Positions 55,101-62,970 of a DNA stretch of 64,000 nucleotides are shown one piece after another (position 1 is the first letter of the stretch; every line of letters begins with the position of its first letter). This DNA is from an uncultured Adlercreutzia sp. GTDB taxonomy: Bacteria > Actinomycetota > Coriobacteriia > Coriobacteriales > Eggerthellaceae. The stretch lies in the NCBI RefSeq assembly GCF_958431955.1, contig NZ_CAUASN010000007.1, positions 1 through 64,000 of the forward strand, read 5' to 3'. A program made the position numbers and the translations under genes. The notes beneath the pieces are model-generated. The model had not been told where the DNA came from. It was given only the letters and a program-made list of their open reading frames with translations, and did not search any database.

Positions 55101-55474
55101 GCCGGCTGCGCCATCTGCAGCGGGAGTGCCCGAACGACTACTTCCGCGTGGGCGACGCCGACCTGGCCGAAACGTCCTCGGACTGCTTCCGCGCCGTGAG
55201 CCCCACCTCGGCGGCCTGCGGTCTGGCGGTCTTCCGGGAGCTGGGCCTCATCGAGACGCGCACGGTGTACGAGGAGGGCCGTCCCGCGCTCTGGGTGCGG
55301 GTGCGCGAGGGGGCCGACCGCGTGGAGCTGACCGACTCGGTGCGCTACCGCGAGGGGATCGACGAGCGCACGGGCTTCGGCGGCTTCTGCAACTGGGCGC
55401 TGGGCTGCGACGCCCAGGGGCTCACCATCCGCCTGAGCCACCCCATCGTGCCGAAGCGGCCGCCGGGGCGCTAG
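52136..55474 (+). CDS. recJ: RecJ exonuclease fused to a RecQ-type helicase
   Basis: The 1112-aa product joins two DNA repair enzymes. Residues 1 to about 560 are a RecJ 5'-3' single-strand exonuclease with DHH motifs DFDLDG (about 86-91), VDCGI, TDHHE (about 165), GTVADLMP and the DHHA1 motif FGGHGAAVG. From about 640 a RecQ-like helicase follows: Walker A ATGRGKSLCFQ (about 661-671), VVDEAHHIGQ, VTATAND, VNSREH, FGEGVDIP and QMSGRAGRDG. RecJ and RecQ act together in gap repair, so fusion would couple unwinding to digestion. The RecQ part lacks an obvious zinc-binding or HRDC domain. AGGTAG is a weak ribosome site before the ATG. Confidence 0.92.
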   Translation: MTAQFSIREADPAVVARLQHDLGLPRFIAATLVGRGITTVRAAKRFLSPSLDRDWANPYDIPGLAEVADGLIAAIKAKKRIVVFGDFDLDGISATTVLTRGLRALGACAFPFIPRRFEEGYGITAAAFERARELSPDVIVTVDCGIACKHEVAEIVKTGIEVYITDHHEAADLVPEDVCVADPKMHPGCPSAILAGVGVALKLVQMMGSRLGFPHLWRSYTDFATLGTVADLMPMRDENRALVADGLSRMNENPRPCIAALLATTGQAGKPMSATNLSFSLIPRLNAAGRMGNADLALDLLMCDNYAECCTMAEALEDVNNQRRAIEAELSDIARAQAGEIYHGQRALVVAGEGWHEGVKGIVASRLVNTYGVPSLLFTVDGDEARGSGRSVGNVNLFEAVESLSHLTTRFGGHGAAVGVTIPTKNLKKFAEGLDSYMQKLPEAAFHPMTCVDAAVDLSELTLDTVALVDRLAPFGQENPQPVYLARNVTLVNTRAVGQGKDHFACTLTNGRASVAGIMFHCPAIDALLVNDAVVDAAFTVQIDEWRGRHSVKAMLEAVAPARTCCALEACLDPDALAFFADKFAESDEDLLAAEVADEDAPAGEPGLAERRRKWEGVAARDPKGLEAAVIEAIIGKASLHPAQRQILDALAADRSTFAVMATGRGKSLCFQVHAAVRALMSHDASLFIYPLRALIADQVFHLRASLERFGVASAVITGESTPEERARVYAGLADGTIDIVLTTPEYLMFHTDELAASGRIKFVVVDEAHHIGQAKAGQRVAYTQLGHALARLGAPTVLAVTATANDDIADDIDAVLPVRESVIDETARENLFVDDQRNISHRDDYLASLVATGEKTVVYVNSREHSVALARLLRRRVPQLACLIGFYNAGLSRAERKRVEELFRNDDLKVLVATSAFGEGVDIPNIRHVVLYHLPFSDVEFNQMSGRAGRDGKPAWVHLLYGRGDAALNERILAEATPDHDVMAQVYRRLRHLQRECPNDYFRVGDADLAETSSDCFRAVSPTSAACGLAVFRELGLIETRTVYEEGRPALWVRVREGADRVELTDSVRYREGIDERTGFGGFCNWALGCDAQGLTIRLSHPIVPKRPPGR

Positions 55475-55532
55475 GGGATACTGACGATTCCGCGGTCCTG
55501 GTGGCCGCGTGAGAAGGAGAAGGGAGGCGCCG

Positions 55533-57923
55533 GTGAGCGCCGAGAAGGAAGATATGCCGTACCGCGGGGTCACGCCCGCGGCCGTGGCCGAGGGGTCGGC
55601 CACCAAGCAGACCGTGGACGCCCTTCTGGGCCGTCCCGACCCCACGGGCCAGTCGGCCGCCTCGGCGGCGAGCACGCCCGAGGGCCGCTTCGCCGAGCTC
55701 GCGCGGCTCACGGGCGCCTATATGGACGCCGAGGAGGAGGCCATGCTCGCCCGCGCCTTCGAGTTCGCGCGCACGGCCCATGCGGGCCAATGCCGCAAGT
55801 CGGGCGAGCCGTTCATCATCCACCCCATCGAGGTGGGTATCATCCTGGCCGATCTGCGCATGGACGCGGAGACCATCTGCGCGGCGCTGCTCCACGACAC
55901 GGTGGAGGACACGAAGGTGACCGCCGAGGAGGTGGAGGAGACCTTCAACCCCCAGGTGCGCGCGCTCGTGGAGGGCGTGACTAAGATCACCCGCATCGAG
56001 GTGGAGAGCCTCACCGACGAGCAGGCGGCCACCATCCGCAAGATGTTCGTGGCCATGTCCAAGGACATCCGCGTCATCGTCATCAAGCTGGCCGACCGCC
56101 TGCACAACATGCGCACGCTCGCGGCCCTGCGGGAGGACCGCCGCATCTTCAAATCGCGCGAGACCCTGGAGATCTACGCGCCCATCGCGCACCGCCTCGG
56201 CATCAACTCCATCAAGTGGGAGCTTGAGGACCTGTCCTTCTTCTACCTGGAGCCCAACAAGTACAAGCAGGTCAGCCGCATGGTCACTGAGTCGCGGGCC
56301 GAGCGCGAGAAGTACCTGGCCGATGTTATCGACGTGCTCCACGAGGAGATGGACAAGCTCGGCATCACCGCCCAGATCATGGGGCGCCCGAAGCATCTGT
56401 ACTCCATCTACCAGAAAATGACGAAGAAGGGCAAGGGCTTCTCGGAGATCTACGACCTCATCGCCGTGCGCATCATCACGAGCTCGGTGAAGGACTGCTA
56501 CTCGGCCCTGGGCGCGGTGCACACCATCTGGCACCCCATGCCCGGCCGCTTCAAAGACTACATCGCCATGCCGAAGTTCAACATGTACCAGTCGCTGCAC
56601 ACGACGGTCATGGGACCGACGGGCCGGCCTTTGGAGGTGCAGATCCGCACCGAGGAGATGCACCGCAACTCCGAGTACGGCGTGGCGGCCCACTGGCGCT
56701 ACAAGGAGACGGGGGGCTCGCGCCCGGGTAGTGCCGACAACCTGGACGCGCAGCTTGCGTGGCTGCGCCAGATGGTGGACTGGCAGGACGAGACCGAGGA
56801 CTCCCGCGAGTTCTTGAAGTCGCTGAAGATGGACCTCGACAACACCGAGGTGTTCGTGTTCACGCCCCAGGGCGAGGTCATTTCGCTGCGGGCTGGCTCC
56901 ACTCCCATCGACTTCGCCTACGCCATCCACACCGAGGTGGGCAACCACTGCGTGGGCGCGAAGGTGAACGGCTCCATCGTGCCCCTGTCCTACAAGCTGC
57001 AGGTGGGCGACCGCGTGGAGATTCTCACCCAGAAGAGCGCTGGGCCCTCCCGCGACTGGCTGAACCTCGTGAAGACTCCGAGCGCGCGCTCGAAGATCCG
57101 CTCCTATTTCTCGAAGGTGACCCGCTCCGACGATTTGCAGATGGGCCGCGACATGCTCGCCCGCGAGATGCGCAAGCACGGGCTCGGCATTTCCAACGCG
57201 CAGTCGATCCGGGCGCTGAAGCTCGTGGCCGAGGCCATGGGGTTCAAGGATCCCGACGACATGTTCGTGCAGGTGGGAGCGGGGAAGGAGCGCGCCCAGC
57301 ACGTGAGCAATCGCCTGCTGAAGATTCTCGTGGATAAGGGCAACGAGGAGGCCGGCAAGCCCAACGTGGGTGCCTCGGCGTCTTCCACCGGCATCATGCC
57401 GCCCATGCTCACGAGCGTGAAGCGCCCCAAGAAGCACGAGACCCACACTTCCCAGGGCATCGTGGTGAAGGGCGTCGACGACGTGCTCGTGCGCCTGTCG
57501 CGCTGCTGCAACCCGGTGCCGGGCGACGAGATCTTAGGGTTTGTGACCCGCGGGCGCGGCGTGTCGGTGCACCGGGCCGACTGCCCCAACGCGCTCGATC
57601 TGAAGCGCCATCCCGAGCGCATCATCGATGTGGAATGGGAGGGCACGCCCTCGGCGGCGGCCACCTACCAGGTGGAGATCTACGTGGAGGCCCTCGACCG
57701 CATGAGCCTGCTTCTGGATGTGACTCGGGTCATCTCCGAGATGGGGGCCAACGTGCTGTCGTGCAACACCACCACCCACCGCGACGGTATGGTGGAGATG
57801 CGCTTTTTGTTCCAGGTGAGCGATTTGTCGGTTATCGAGAGGATGACAAAGCGCCTCACCGAGGTGGACGGCGTCTTCGATGCCCATAGAATGATGCCCC
57901 AAGGAGCATCCAAGAAAGGATAG
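55533..57923 (+). CDS. rel: Bifunctional (p)ppGpp synthetase/hydrolase Rel
   Basis: Rel makes and degrades the stringent-response alarmone. The 796-aa product has the HD hydrolase domain with LLHDTVEDT near 121, the synthetase domain (RFKDYIAMPKFNMYQSLHTTV, abbreviated, near 338), the TGS domain from about 440, the conserved-cysteine region SRCCNPVPGDEI near 655 and a C-terminal ACT domain. The intact HD motif argues for a true bifunctional enzyme. GTG at 55533 has AGGGAGG five bases upstream; an upstream GTG at 55509 has none. It follows the RecJ-RecQ gene and is two bases ahead of the next gene. Confidence 0.96.
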   Translation: MSAEKEDMPYRGVTPAAVAEGSATKQTVDALLGRPDPTGQSAASAASTPEGRFAELARLTGAYMDAEEEAMLARAFEFARTAHAGQCRKSGEPFIIHPIEVGIILADLRMDAETICAALLHDTVEDTKVTAEEVEETFNPQVRALVEGVTKITRIEVESLTDEQAATIRKMFVAMSKDIRVIVIKLADRLHNMRTLAALREDRRIFKSRETLEIYAPIAHRLGINSIKWELEDLSFFYLEPNKYKQVSRMVTESRAEREKYLADVIDVLHEEMDKLGITAQIMGRPKHLYSIYQKMTKKGKGFSEIYDLIAVRIITSSVKDCYSALGAVHTIWHPMPGRFKDYIAMPKFNMYQSLHTTVMGPTGRPLEVQIRTEEMHRNSEYGVAAHWRYKETGGSRPGSADNLDAQLAWLRQMVDWQDETEDSREFLKSLKMDLDNTEVFVFTPQGEVISLRAGSTPIDFAYAIHTEVGNHCVGAKVNGSIVPLSYKLQVGDRVEILTQKSAGPSRDWLNLVKTPSARSKIRSYFSKVTRSDDLQMGRDMLAREMRKHGLGISNAQSIRALKLVAEAMGFKDPDDMFVQVGAGKERAQHVSNRLLKILVDKGNEEAGKPNVGASASSTGIMPPMLTSVKRPKKHETHTSQGIVVKGVDDVLVRLSRCCNPVPGDEILGFVTRGRGVSVHRADCPNALDLKRHPERIIDVEWEGTPSAAATYQVEIYVEALDRMSLLLDVTRVISEMGANVLSCNTTTHRDGMVEMRFLFQVSDLSVIERMTKRLTEVDGVFDAHRMMPQGASKKG

Positions 57924-57925
57924 TC

Positions 57926-58600
57926 ATGGCAGTGGATCTGTATGAGGTGAGCGGGCTTTGCGTTGATGTGAAGTACCTGGTCATGGGCGTGCTCGCCAAC
58001 AACGTGTACATCATCTCCGACGGTGAGGGCACCATGGTGGTCGACCCGAGCTGCTCGGCCGACAAGATTCTGGCCGCCCTCGACGGGGCGAAGGTGGACG
58101 CCATCGTGCTCACCCACGGGCACTTCGACCACACCGGCGCCGCCGCCGAGCTGCGCGAGGCCACCGGTGCGCCCGTCATCGCGAGCGCGGCCGATGCGCC
58201 CCAGATCGAGCACCCCTCCGACGACGACCTGTCCACCCGCGGGGTGCCCTGCCCGGTGGATCGCACCGTCGAGCACGGCGATGTGGTGGAAGTGGGCGGC
58301 ATGAAGTGGAAGGTCATCGCCACGCCGGGTCATACCAAGGGCTCCATCTGCCTGTTCGACATCCCTCAGTTCGGCAACCACCCCAAGGGGCTGCCGGTGC
58401 TCGTCTCCGGCGACACGCTGTTCGCCGGCACCATCGGCCGTACCGACTTCGAGGGCGGCTCGATGGCCGATATGCGCGCGTCGCTCAAGAAGCTCGCGGC
58501 GCTGCCCGACGACACGGCGGTCCTTCCCGGCCACAACAACCTCACCACGATCGGCGCCGAGCGCCGCCGCGTCTTCGCCCTCTACGGCGATCCCGAGTAG
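57926..58600 (+). CDS. Metallo-beta-lactamase-fold hydrolase, glyoxalase II-like
   Basis: The 224-aa product has the metal-binding motif THGHFDHTG, later metal ligands in TPGHTKGSICLF and SGDTLF, and a final PGHNNLTTIGAE. Family members hydrolyse thioesters such as S-lactoylglutathione or act on persulfides; the substrate here is unknown. AAAGGA lies just before the ATG, two bases after rel, an arrangement common in Gram-positive bacteria and consistent with co-transcription. Confidence 0.9.
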   Translation: MAVDLYEVSGLCVDVKYLVMGVLANNVYIISDGEGTMVVDPSCSADKILAALDGAKVDAIVLTHGHFDHTGAAAELREATGAPVIASAADAPQIEHPSDDDLSTRGVPCPVDRTVEHGDVVEVGGMKWKVIATPGHTKGSICLFDIPQFGNHPKGLPVLVSGDTLFAGTIGRTDFEGGSMADMRASLKKLAALPDDTAVLPGHNNLTTIGAERRRVFALYGDPE

Positions 58601-58674
58601 CCGTCGGCTCGCGAGACTTTCGAAATCGGGCCACATTTTGCGCCGGTGACGACACTTCCACATTACCAAAAAAA

Positions 58675-58716
58675 CATGACCCCCTGTATTGGTGACAGGG
58701 TGTCATGGGTTAGACT
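58675..58716 (+). promoter_or_regulatory. PiT gene promoter overlapped by a palindrome
   Basis: Arms CATGACCCCCTGT (58675-58687) and ACAGGGTGTCATG (58695-58707) pair with one mismatch over 13 bases around a 7-base loop. A promoter TTGGTG (58689-58694), 16 bases, TAGACT (58711-58716) starts inside it. The dyad could be a phosphate-responsive operator or, as RNA, a terminator for the upstream gene; there is no T run, which favours an operator. Confidence 0.5.
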
Positions 58717-58766
58717 TTAGGCACGGCGCTTTTTGCGGCGCGCGACCGTCTGTTGAAGGGAACTTC

Positions 58767-59822
58767 GTGACCATCGAGTGGACTTTCTTCCTCTCCGAGC
58801 TGATGCAGAACCCCATCCTGCTGGTGGTGACGCTGCTCAATATCGGCGTCATCATCGTGAACGGCGCCACCGATGCTCCCAACGCCATCGCCACGGCGGT
58901 CTCGACGCGCGCCATGAAGCCGCGCCACGCCATCATCATGGCAGCCGTCTTCAACTTCCTCGGCCTCCTGCTCGTGTCCCTCGTATCCACGGCGGTGGCC
59001 CACACCATCTTCTCCATGGTGGACTTCGGGGGAGACGCGCACCAGGCGCTCACGGCGCTTATGGCGGCTATGGTGGCCATCATCGTGTGGGGCGCCTCGG
59101 CCTGGTGGTTCGGCATTCCCACGTCCCAGTCCCACTCGCTCATCGCCGGTCTCACGGGCGCGGCCATCGCCGTGCAGGGGGGCTTCGGCGCCATTAACGG
59201 CGCGGAGTGGATGAAGGTCATCTACGGCATCCTGCTCTCCACGCTGCTCGGCTTCGGCCTGGGCTGGATCAACTACAAGATCATCGGGCGGCTGTTCCGC
59301 AATGTGGAGCGCACGCGCGCCAACCGTTTCTTCAAGTGGGCGCAGATCTGCTCCGGCGCGTCGGTGGCCTTCATGCACGGCGCTCAGGACGGCCAGAAGT
59401 TCATGTCCATCTTCATGCTGGCCATCATGATGACCGCCGGCATGGGCATGGACCTGTCGGGTGTGGCCATGCCCCTGTGGCTCATGCTCTTCTGCGCCTT
59501 CAACATGGGGCTCGGCACGGCTGTGGGCGGCGAGCGCATCATCAAGTCCGTGGGCATGGACATGGTGAAGCTCGAGGCGTTCCAGGGCTTCGCGGCGAGC
59601 CTGTCCACCTTCGTGAGCCTTTTTCTGGCCACCTTCGGCGGCCTGCCCGTTTCCACCACGCACACCAACACCACGGCCATCATGGGCGTGGGGGCGGCGA
59701 AGAACCCCAAGGGCGTGAAGTGGTCCATTGCCGTCGACATGGTGAAGACATGGGTGCTCACCTTCCCCGGGTGCGGTATCCTTGGTTTTGTCTGTGCTAA
59801 GCTGTTCCTTATGATCCTGTAA
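58767..59822 (+). CDS. pit: Low-affinity inorganic phosphate transporter (PiT family)
   Basis: PiT proteins carry metal-phosphate with protons or sodium. The 351-aa product has about ten hydrophobic segments and two PiT signature repeats: NGATDAPNAIATAVSTRAM near the N-terminus and AFMHGAQDGQKFMSIF in the second half. GIPTSQSHSLIAGLTGA and GLPVSTTHTNTTAIMGVG are also typical. GTG at 58767 has GAAGGGA about six bases upstream. The DUF47 gene follows after 18 bases, a common pairing. Confidence 0.93.
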   Translation: MTIEWTFFLSELMQNPILLVVTLLNIGVIIVNGATDAPNAIATAVSTRAMKPRHAIIMAAVFNFLGLLLVSLVSTAVAHTIFSMVDFGGDAHQALTALMAAMVAIIVWGASAWWFGIPTSQSHSLIAGLTGAAIAVQGGFGAINGAEWMKVIYGILLSTLLGFGLGWINYKIIGRLFRNVERTRANRFFKWAQICSGASVAFMHGAQDGQKFMSIFMLAIMMTAGMGMDLSGVAMPLWLMLFCAFNMGLGTAVGGERIIKSVGMDMVKLEAFQGFAASLSTFVSLFLATFGGLPVSTTHTNTTAIMGVGAAKNPKGVKWSIAVDMVKTWVLTFPGCGILGFVCAKLFLMIL

Positions 59823-59840
59823 CGCGAAAAGGAGATCACC

Positions 59841-60470
59841 GTGGGTAAGAAGCACAAGTACGATTACTTTGCCGCCTATGAGGAGCTGTCCGATCTGGCC
59901 GTGCAAGAGGCGAGCGTGCTCGTCCGCGCCATGGAGAACTTCACCGACGCGGCTTCCCTGCGCTCGGTGCTCGAGGAAGCGCACGAGCTGGAGCATGCCG
60001 GCGACAACATCAACCACGACATCTACAAGCATGTCGGCGGCGACTTCATGCCGCCCTTCGACCGCGAGGACATCGTGGCGCTCGCGGGCTCGCTCGACAA
60101 CATCCTCGACGAGATCGAGGATGTGCTGCAGTACTTCTACATGTTCGATGTGCACCAGATTCCCGACGACGCCCTGCGCTTCGCCAAGCTCATCCGCAAG
60201 TCGTGCAAGGCCGTGGACGCCGCCATGGAGGACTTCCGCAACTTCAAGAAGTCGAAGAACTTCAAGCAGCTGGTCATCCAGGTGTCCGACAACGAGGAAG
60301 AGGCCGACGTGCTGTACATGGAGGTTATCCGCAACCTGCATGTGAACCATGCCGACGAGCCCATGCACGTGATGAAGTGGTCGCGCCTGTACGCCTTCAT
60401 GGAGAGCTGCTGCGACGCCTGCGAGCACACGGCCGACCTCATGAGCACCATCCTGCTGAAGAACATGTAG
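59841..60470 (+). CDS. DUF47-family (PhoU-like) phosphate transport accessory protein
   Basis: The 209-aa all-helical product resembles PhoU-like DUF47 proteins that regulate or assist PiT transporters. Typical parts are EEAHELEHAGDNINHDIYKHV, FDREDIVALAGSLDNILDEIEDV and DNEEEADVLYMEVIRNLH. The helices carry acidic triads able to bind metal. GTG at 59841 has AGGAG before it. In many genomes this gene precedes pit; here it follows. Confidence 0.9.
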   Translation: MGKKHKYDYFAAYEELSDLAVQEASVLVRAMENFTDAASLRSVLEEAHELEHAGDNINHDIYKHVGGDFMPPFDREDIVALAGSLDNILDEIEDVLQYFYMFDVHQIPDDALRFAKLIRKSCKAVDAAMEDFRNFKKSKNFKQLVIQVSDNEEEADVLYMEVIRNLHVNHADEPMHVMKWSRLYAFMESCCDACEHTADLMSTILLKNM

Positions 60471-60523
60471 GGAACGCGGGCCGGGGACGGCGACGGGTTT
60501 GCCCGCGCCTCGGCGTGAAGCGC

Positions 60524-61720
60524 CTACCTCTCAGCTTCGGCGGGTTTTCCTTCGGCGTCCTCGGGTTTCGGGGACGCCGTTTCCGTTTCGGCCTCCGTTT
60601 CGGCCTCCGTTTCGGCCCGCTTCGCTTGCGCGGTCTTCTCGGCCTTCTTGCGGTCGCGGGGGTTGCCGGCTTTCACCTCGCTCTTGGAGCGATGGCGCAC
60701 CGGCTCGGGAGTCTGGGGCTCGAAGGGGTCCGGGGCCGTCTCCGGCTCGGGGTCGAGGCCGATGATGCGGTACAGCTCGTCGCGGTCGACGACGATGCGG
60801 TCGGAAGGATCGGGCTCGGGAACCGCCTCGTCGGCGCGGTTGCCGGCAGATGGCACCTTCTCGGTGCCGACGACGGGCAGCTCCAACTTGTCCATGAGCA
60901 CGGTGGGCTCGAACTGCTCGGCGGTCTCGTCCATCCAGCGGCCGCTGAGACGGTTGTACAGACGCTTCCCCTGGCGCTTGAAGCGCTCGTAGCGCGTGTT
61001 TCCCTGGCGCTCGCGGGCCGTCTTACCCATGGGCACATGCACCTTGCGGGCGATGAAGCGCGCAGGCCGCGCGACGCTCTCCACCACGCGGTCGGAGTAG
61101 TCACGGGGCGGCTTGGTGCGCCAGCCTAGGATGAGCGACAGGTAGCGCAGGCCCATGATGAGCGTGGCGCACAAAAAGCCCGCCGAGCTGGGAAGGATGC
61201 CGTTGACCTTCAGGGGGCAGTACACGATGCACCCGATGAGCGCGGCGCTGCCGTAGATGGGGCCGGCTTGGAAGGCCACGGGCGAGCGGTTCATGAGCAC
61301 GTCGCGGGAGATGCCGCCCCCGATGGCGGTAATGGTGCCGAGCACGACCGACGGGATGACGCCGAGGCCGGCCGAGAGGCTCTTCGAGGCGCCGATGATG
61401 GCCCACAGGGCCACCGAGATGTTGTCGAGCAAATCCACGATGGGATCGAGGTAGGTGGCCAGCTTGCCGAAGTAGAACACCACGACCCCGGCCACGGCGC
61501 ACGAGAGCAGGAACCACGGGCTCTGGAAGGCGTACAGGCCGTAGTTCTGCAGCAGAACGTCGCGGATGATGCCGCCGCCCATGCCGGTGATGCACGCGAT
61601 GGCTACGGTGCCGAAGATGTCGTAGCGGGCGCGCACCGCGGACATGCCGCCGGACAGGCCGCCGGTGACGGTAGCGGCGAACTCGAACCAGAAGGGAAGG
61701 GTGAAGGCGGTCTCTAGCAT
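60524..61720 (-). CDS. TRIC-like (UPF0126/YicG) membrane channel with charged C-terminal tail
   Basis: Residues 1 to about 210 hold seven hydrophobic segments with two UPF0126 repeats, each with the glycine-rich hallmark (ITGMGGGIIRDVLLQN and ITAIGGGISRDVLMNR). Prokaryotic TRIC proteins are trimeric K+-conducting channels. The remaining roughly 185 residues are a cytosolic, highly charged tail, ending in Glu/Thr/Ala repeats, which is not part of the usual 200-aa protein. The ATG at 61720 overlaps the upstream gene by seven bases, so the pair is translationally coupled. The frame extends upstream only as a shadow. Confidence 0.87.
   Translation of the reverse strand: MLETAFTLPFWFEFAATVTGGLSGGMSAVRARYDIFGTVAIACITGMGGGIIRDVLLQNYGLYAFQSPWFLLSCAVAGVVVFYFGKLATYLDPIVDLLDNISVALWAIIGASKSLSAGLGVIPSVVLGTITAIGGGISRDVLMNRSPVAFQAGPIYGSAALIGCIVYCPLKVNGILPSSAGFLCATLIMGLRYLSLILGWRTKPPRDYSDRVVESVARPARFIARKVHVPMGKTARERQGNTRYERFKRQGKRLYNRLSGRWMDETAEQFEPTVLMDKLELPVVGTEKVPSAGNRADEAVPEPDPSDRIVVDRDELYRIIGLDPEPETAPDPFEPQTPEPVRHRSKSEVKAGNPRDRKKAEKTAQAKRAETEAETEAETETASPKPEDAEGKPAEAER
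60582..60617. repeat. Three perfect tandem copies of a 12-base unit
   Basis: TCCGTTTCGGCC is repeated three times without change, in frame in the tail of the TRIC-like gene, where it adds Glu-Thr-Glu-Ala units. A 12-base unit keeps frame, so slippage would change tail length but not break the gene. Confidence 0.9.
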
Positions 61721-62736
61721 GCGGGCGCGTCCTCGTCGGCATGAGCGGCATCCGCAGGCGCGGCAGAGGAGGCCGCCACGCTCTCGACGGCCGTGATGCG
61801 GGCCACGACCGGCTCGCCGTAGAAGTTCAAGTCGGCAGCGAGCCGGCGGGCCTCCGCCTCGCCGAACCCGTCGTCGTCCATGGTCGCGAGCGCCGCGAGC
61901 GCCTCGGCCCGGGCGTTCTCGTATAAGTCCCAGAAGCTCTCGGTGCGCACCTGGCCGGTGAACGGATCGGTCCACGGCTCGCCATGCTCGTTGGCGAAGG
62001 GCGTCTCGGCGCGCTCTGCGCCGCGATGGCTTAGGGCCGCCAGCATCGAATGGGGCCGCACGGTGCGCTCGAGGACGCCCAATGCCCGGCGCTTCGCCCC
62101 CGAAGGCGAGTAGAGCACGCGCTGGGCCGCCCGGTCGGCGCGCACGGAGGCGCGGAACAGGTTCTCGGGAATCGACGTGTCGAGGGCATCGCGCACTGCC
62201 GCGGCATACAGGCGCGAAACGGTCGAGAGCATGGCGTCGCTGCCCTTCAGGATGGAACGGGCCGGGTTGAAGCTGGCAACGGTCTCGCCGCGCTTGGCGG
62301 TAAGCGCCAGCTCGTCCAAGTCGGTTTCGATGACTGCGTGCACCTCGCTGTGGTCGTCGGGCGTAAGCCCCTCTATGCCGGCACCGGTCAGCGTCCGCTC
62401 CTGGCAGAACACCAGCGGGTGCACGGCGCGGTCGAGCAGGTAGTGGCAGGCAAAGCCCAGCACGTAGGCCCGCGCGGTCGAGCGCGACGAAGCCGGAAGA
62501 TGCGGGACGGCCCGCTTGAAGGCGACGAGCAGTTCGGCCGGCTGGCGACGATGCAGGGCGCTTCCCAGATCGCGCCAGGCAAGGTAGCGCACATCGGCGC
62601 CGACGAAGAAGAGCGGATCGGGCCCCTGGTTGCCGAGCAGGAACGCCTCGGCCTCATCGCGGGTGCCTCCGATAGACTCGAAGGCGGCACCGTAGATGTC
62701 CTTGGCGAACAGATCGTGGGTGATGATGGCCGGCAT
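61714..62736 (-). CDS. Zinc-dependent phospholipase C-like protein
   Basis: The 340-aa product resembles the bacterial zinc-dependent phospholipase C family: N-terminal MPAIITHDLFAKDI, GNQGPDPLFF, then the histidine-rich core FACHYLLDRAVHPLV, with DDHSEVHAVIETDLDEL following. It has no signal peptide, unlike secreted phospholipases C, so it may act in the cytosol. The substrate is not known. It is divergent from lysC and overlaps the TRIC-like gene downstream by seven bases. Confidence 0.82.
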   Translation of the reverse strand: MPAIITHDLFAKDIYGAAFESIGGTRDEAEAFLLGNQGPDPLFFVGADVRYLAWRDLGSALHRRQPAELLVAFKRAVPHLPASSRSTARAYVLGFACHYLLDRAVHPLVFCQERTLTGAGIEGLTPDDHSEVHAVIETDLDELALTAKRGETVASFNPARSILKGSDAMLSTVSRLYAAAVRDALDTSIPENLFRASVRADRAAQRVLYSPSGAKRRALGVLERTVRPHSMLAALSHRGAERAETPFANEHGEPWTDPFTGQVRTESFWDLYENARAEALAALATMDDDGFGEAEARRLAADLNFYGEPVVARITAVESVAASSAAPADAAHADEDAPAC

Positions 62737-62907
62737 TACAGGCTCCTCCCGACAGGCTCGGATGGCAGGGCGCCGGGGCGGGGCGCCGCGGCGAAGTGCC
62801 TATAGTACGCAACGGCTTCATCATAGACAATGGGCGGCCCGCGAGCGGCCCGCGCCCGTCCACCGTCGGAAAACCGACATAAGAAAACGGCCCCCCTCAT
62901 TTCTTGG

Positions 62908-62913
62908 TATAGT
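62908..62913 (+). promoter_or_regulatory. -10 box of lysC
   Basis: TATAGT lies 57 bases before the lysC start; the -35 region is poor. A small GTCGG/CCGAC hairpin with AAAA loop sits just upstream (62865-62878). The leader is far too short for a lysine riboswitch. Confidence 0.4.
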
Positions 62914-62970
62914 GGTGGCTCACGTATTCGGAAGGCAATTCCTCGCATTCTTTAGAAGGAGAAAGCGCCA

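Noticed and set aside
62914..62970. Possible lysine riboswitch before lysC
   Set aside because: The leader is under 60 bases, far shorter than the five-helix lysine aptamer.
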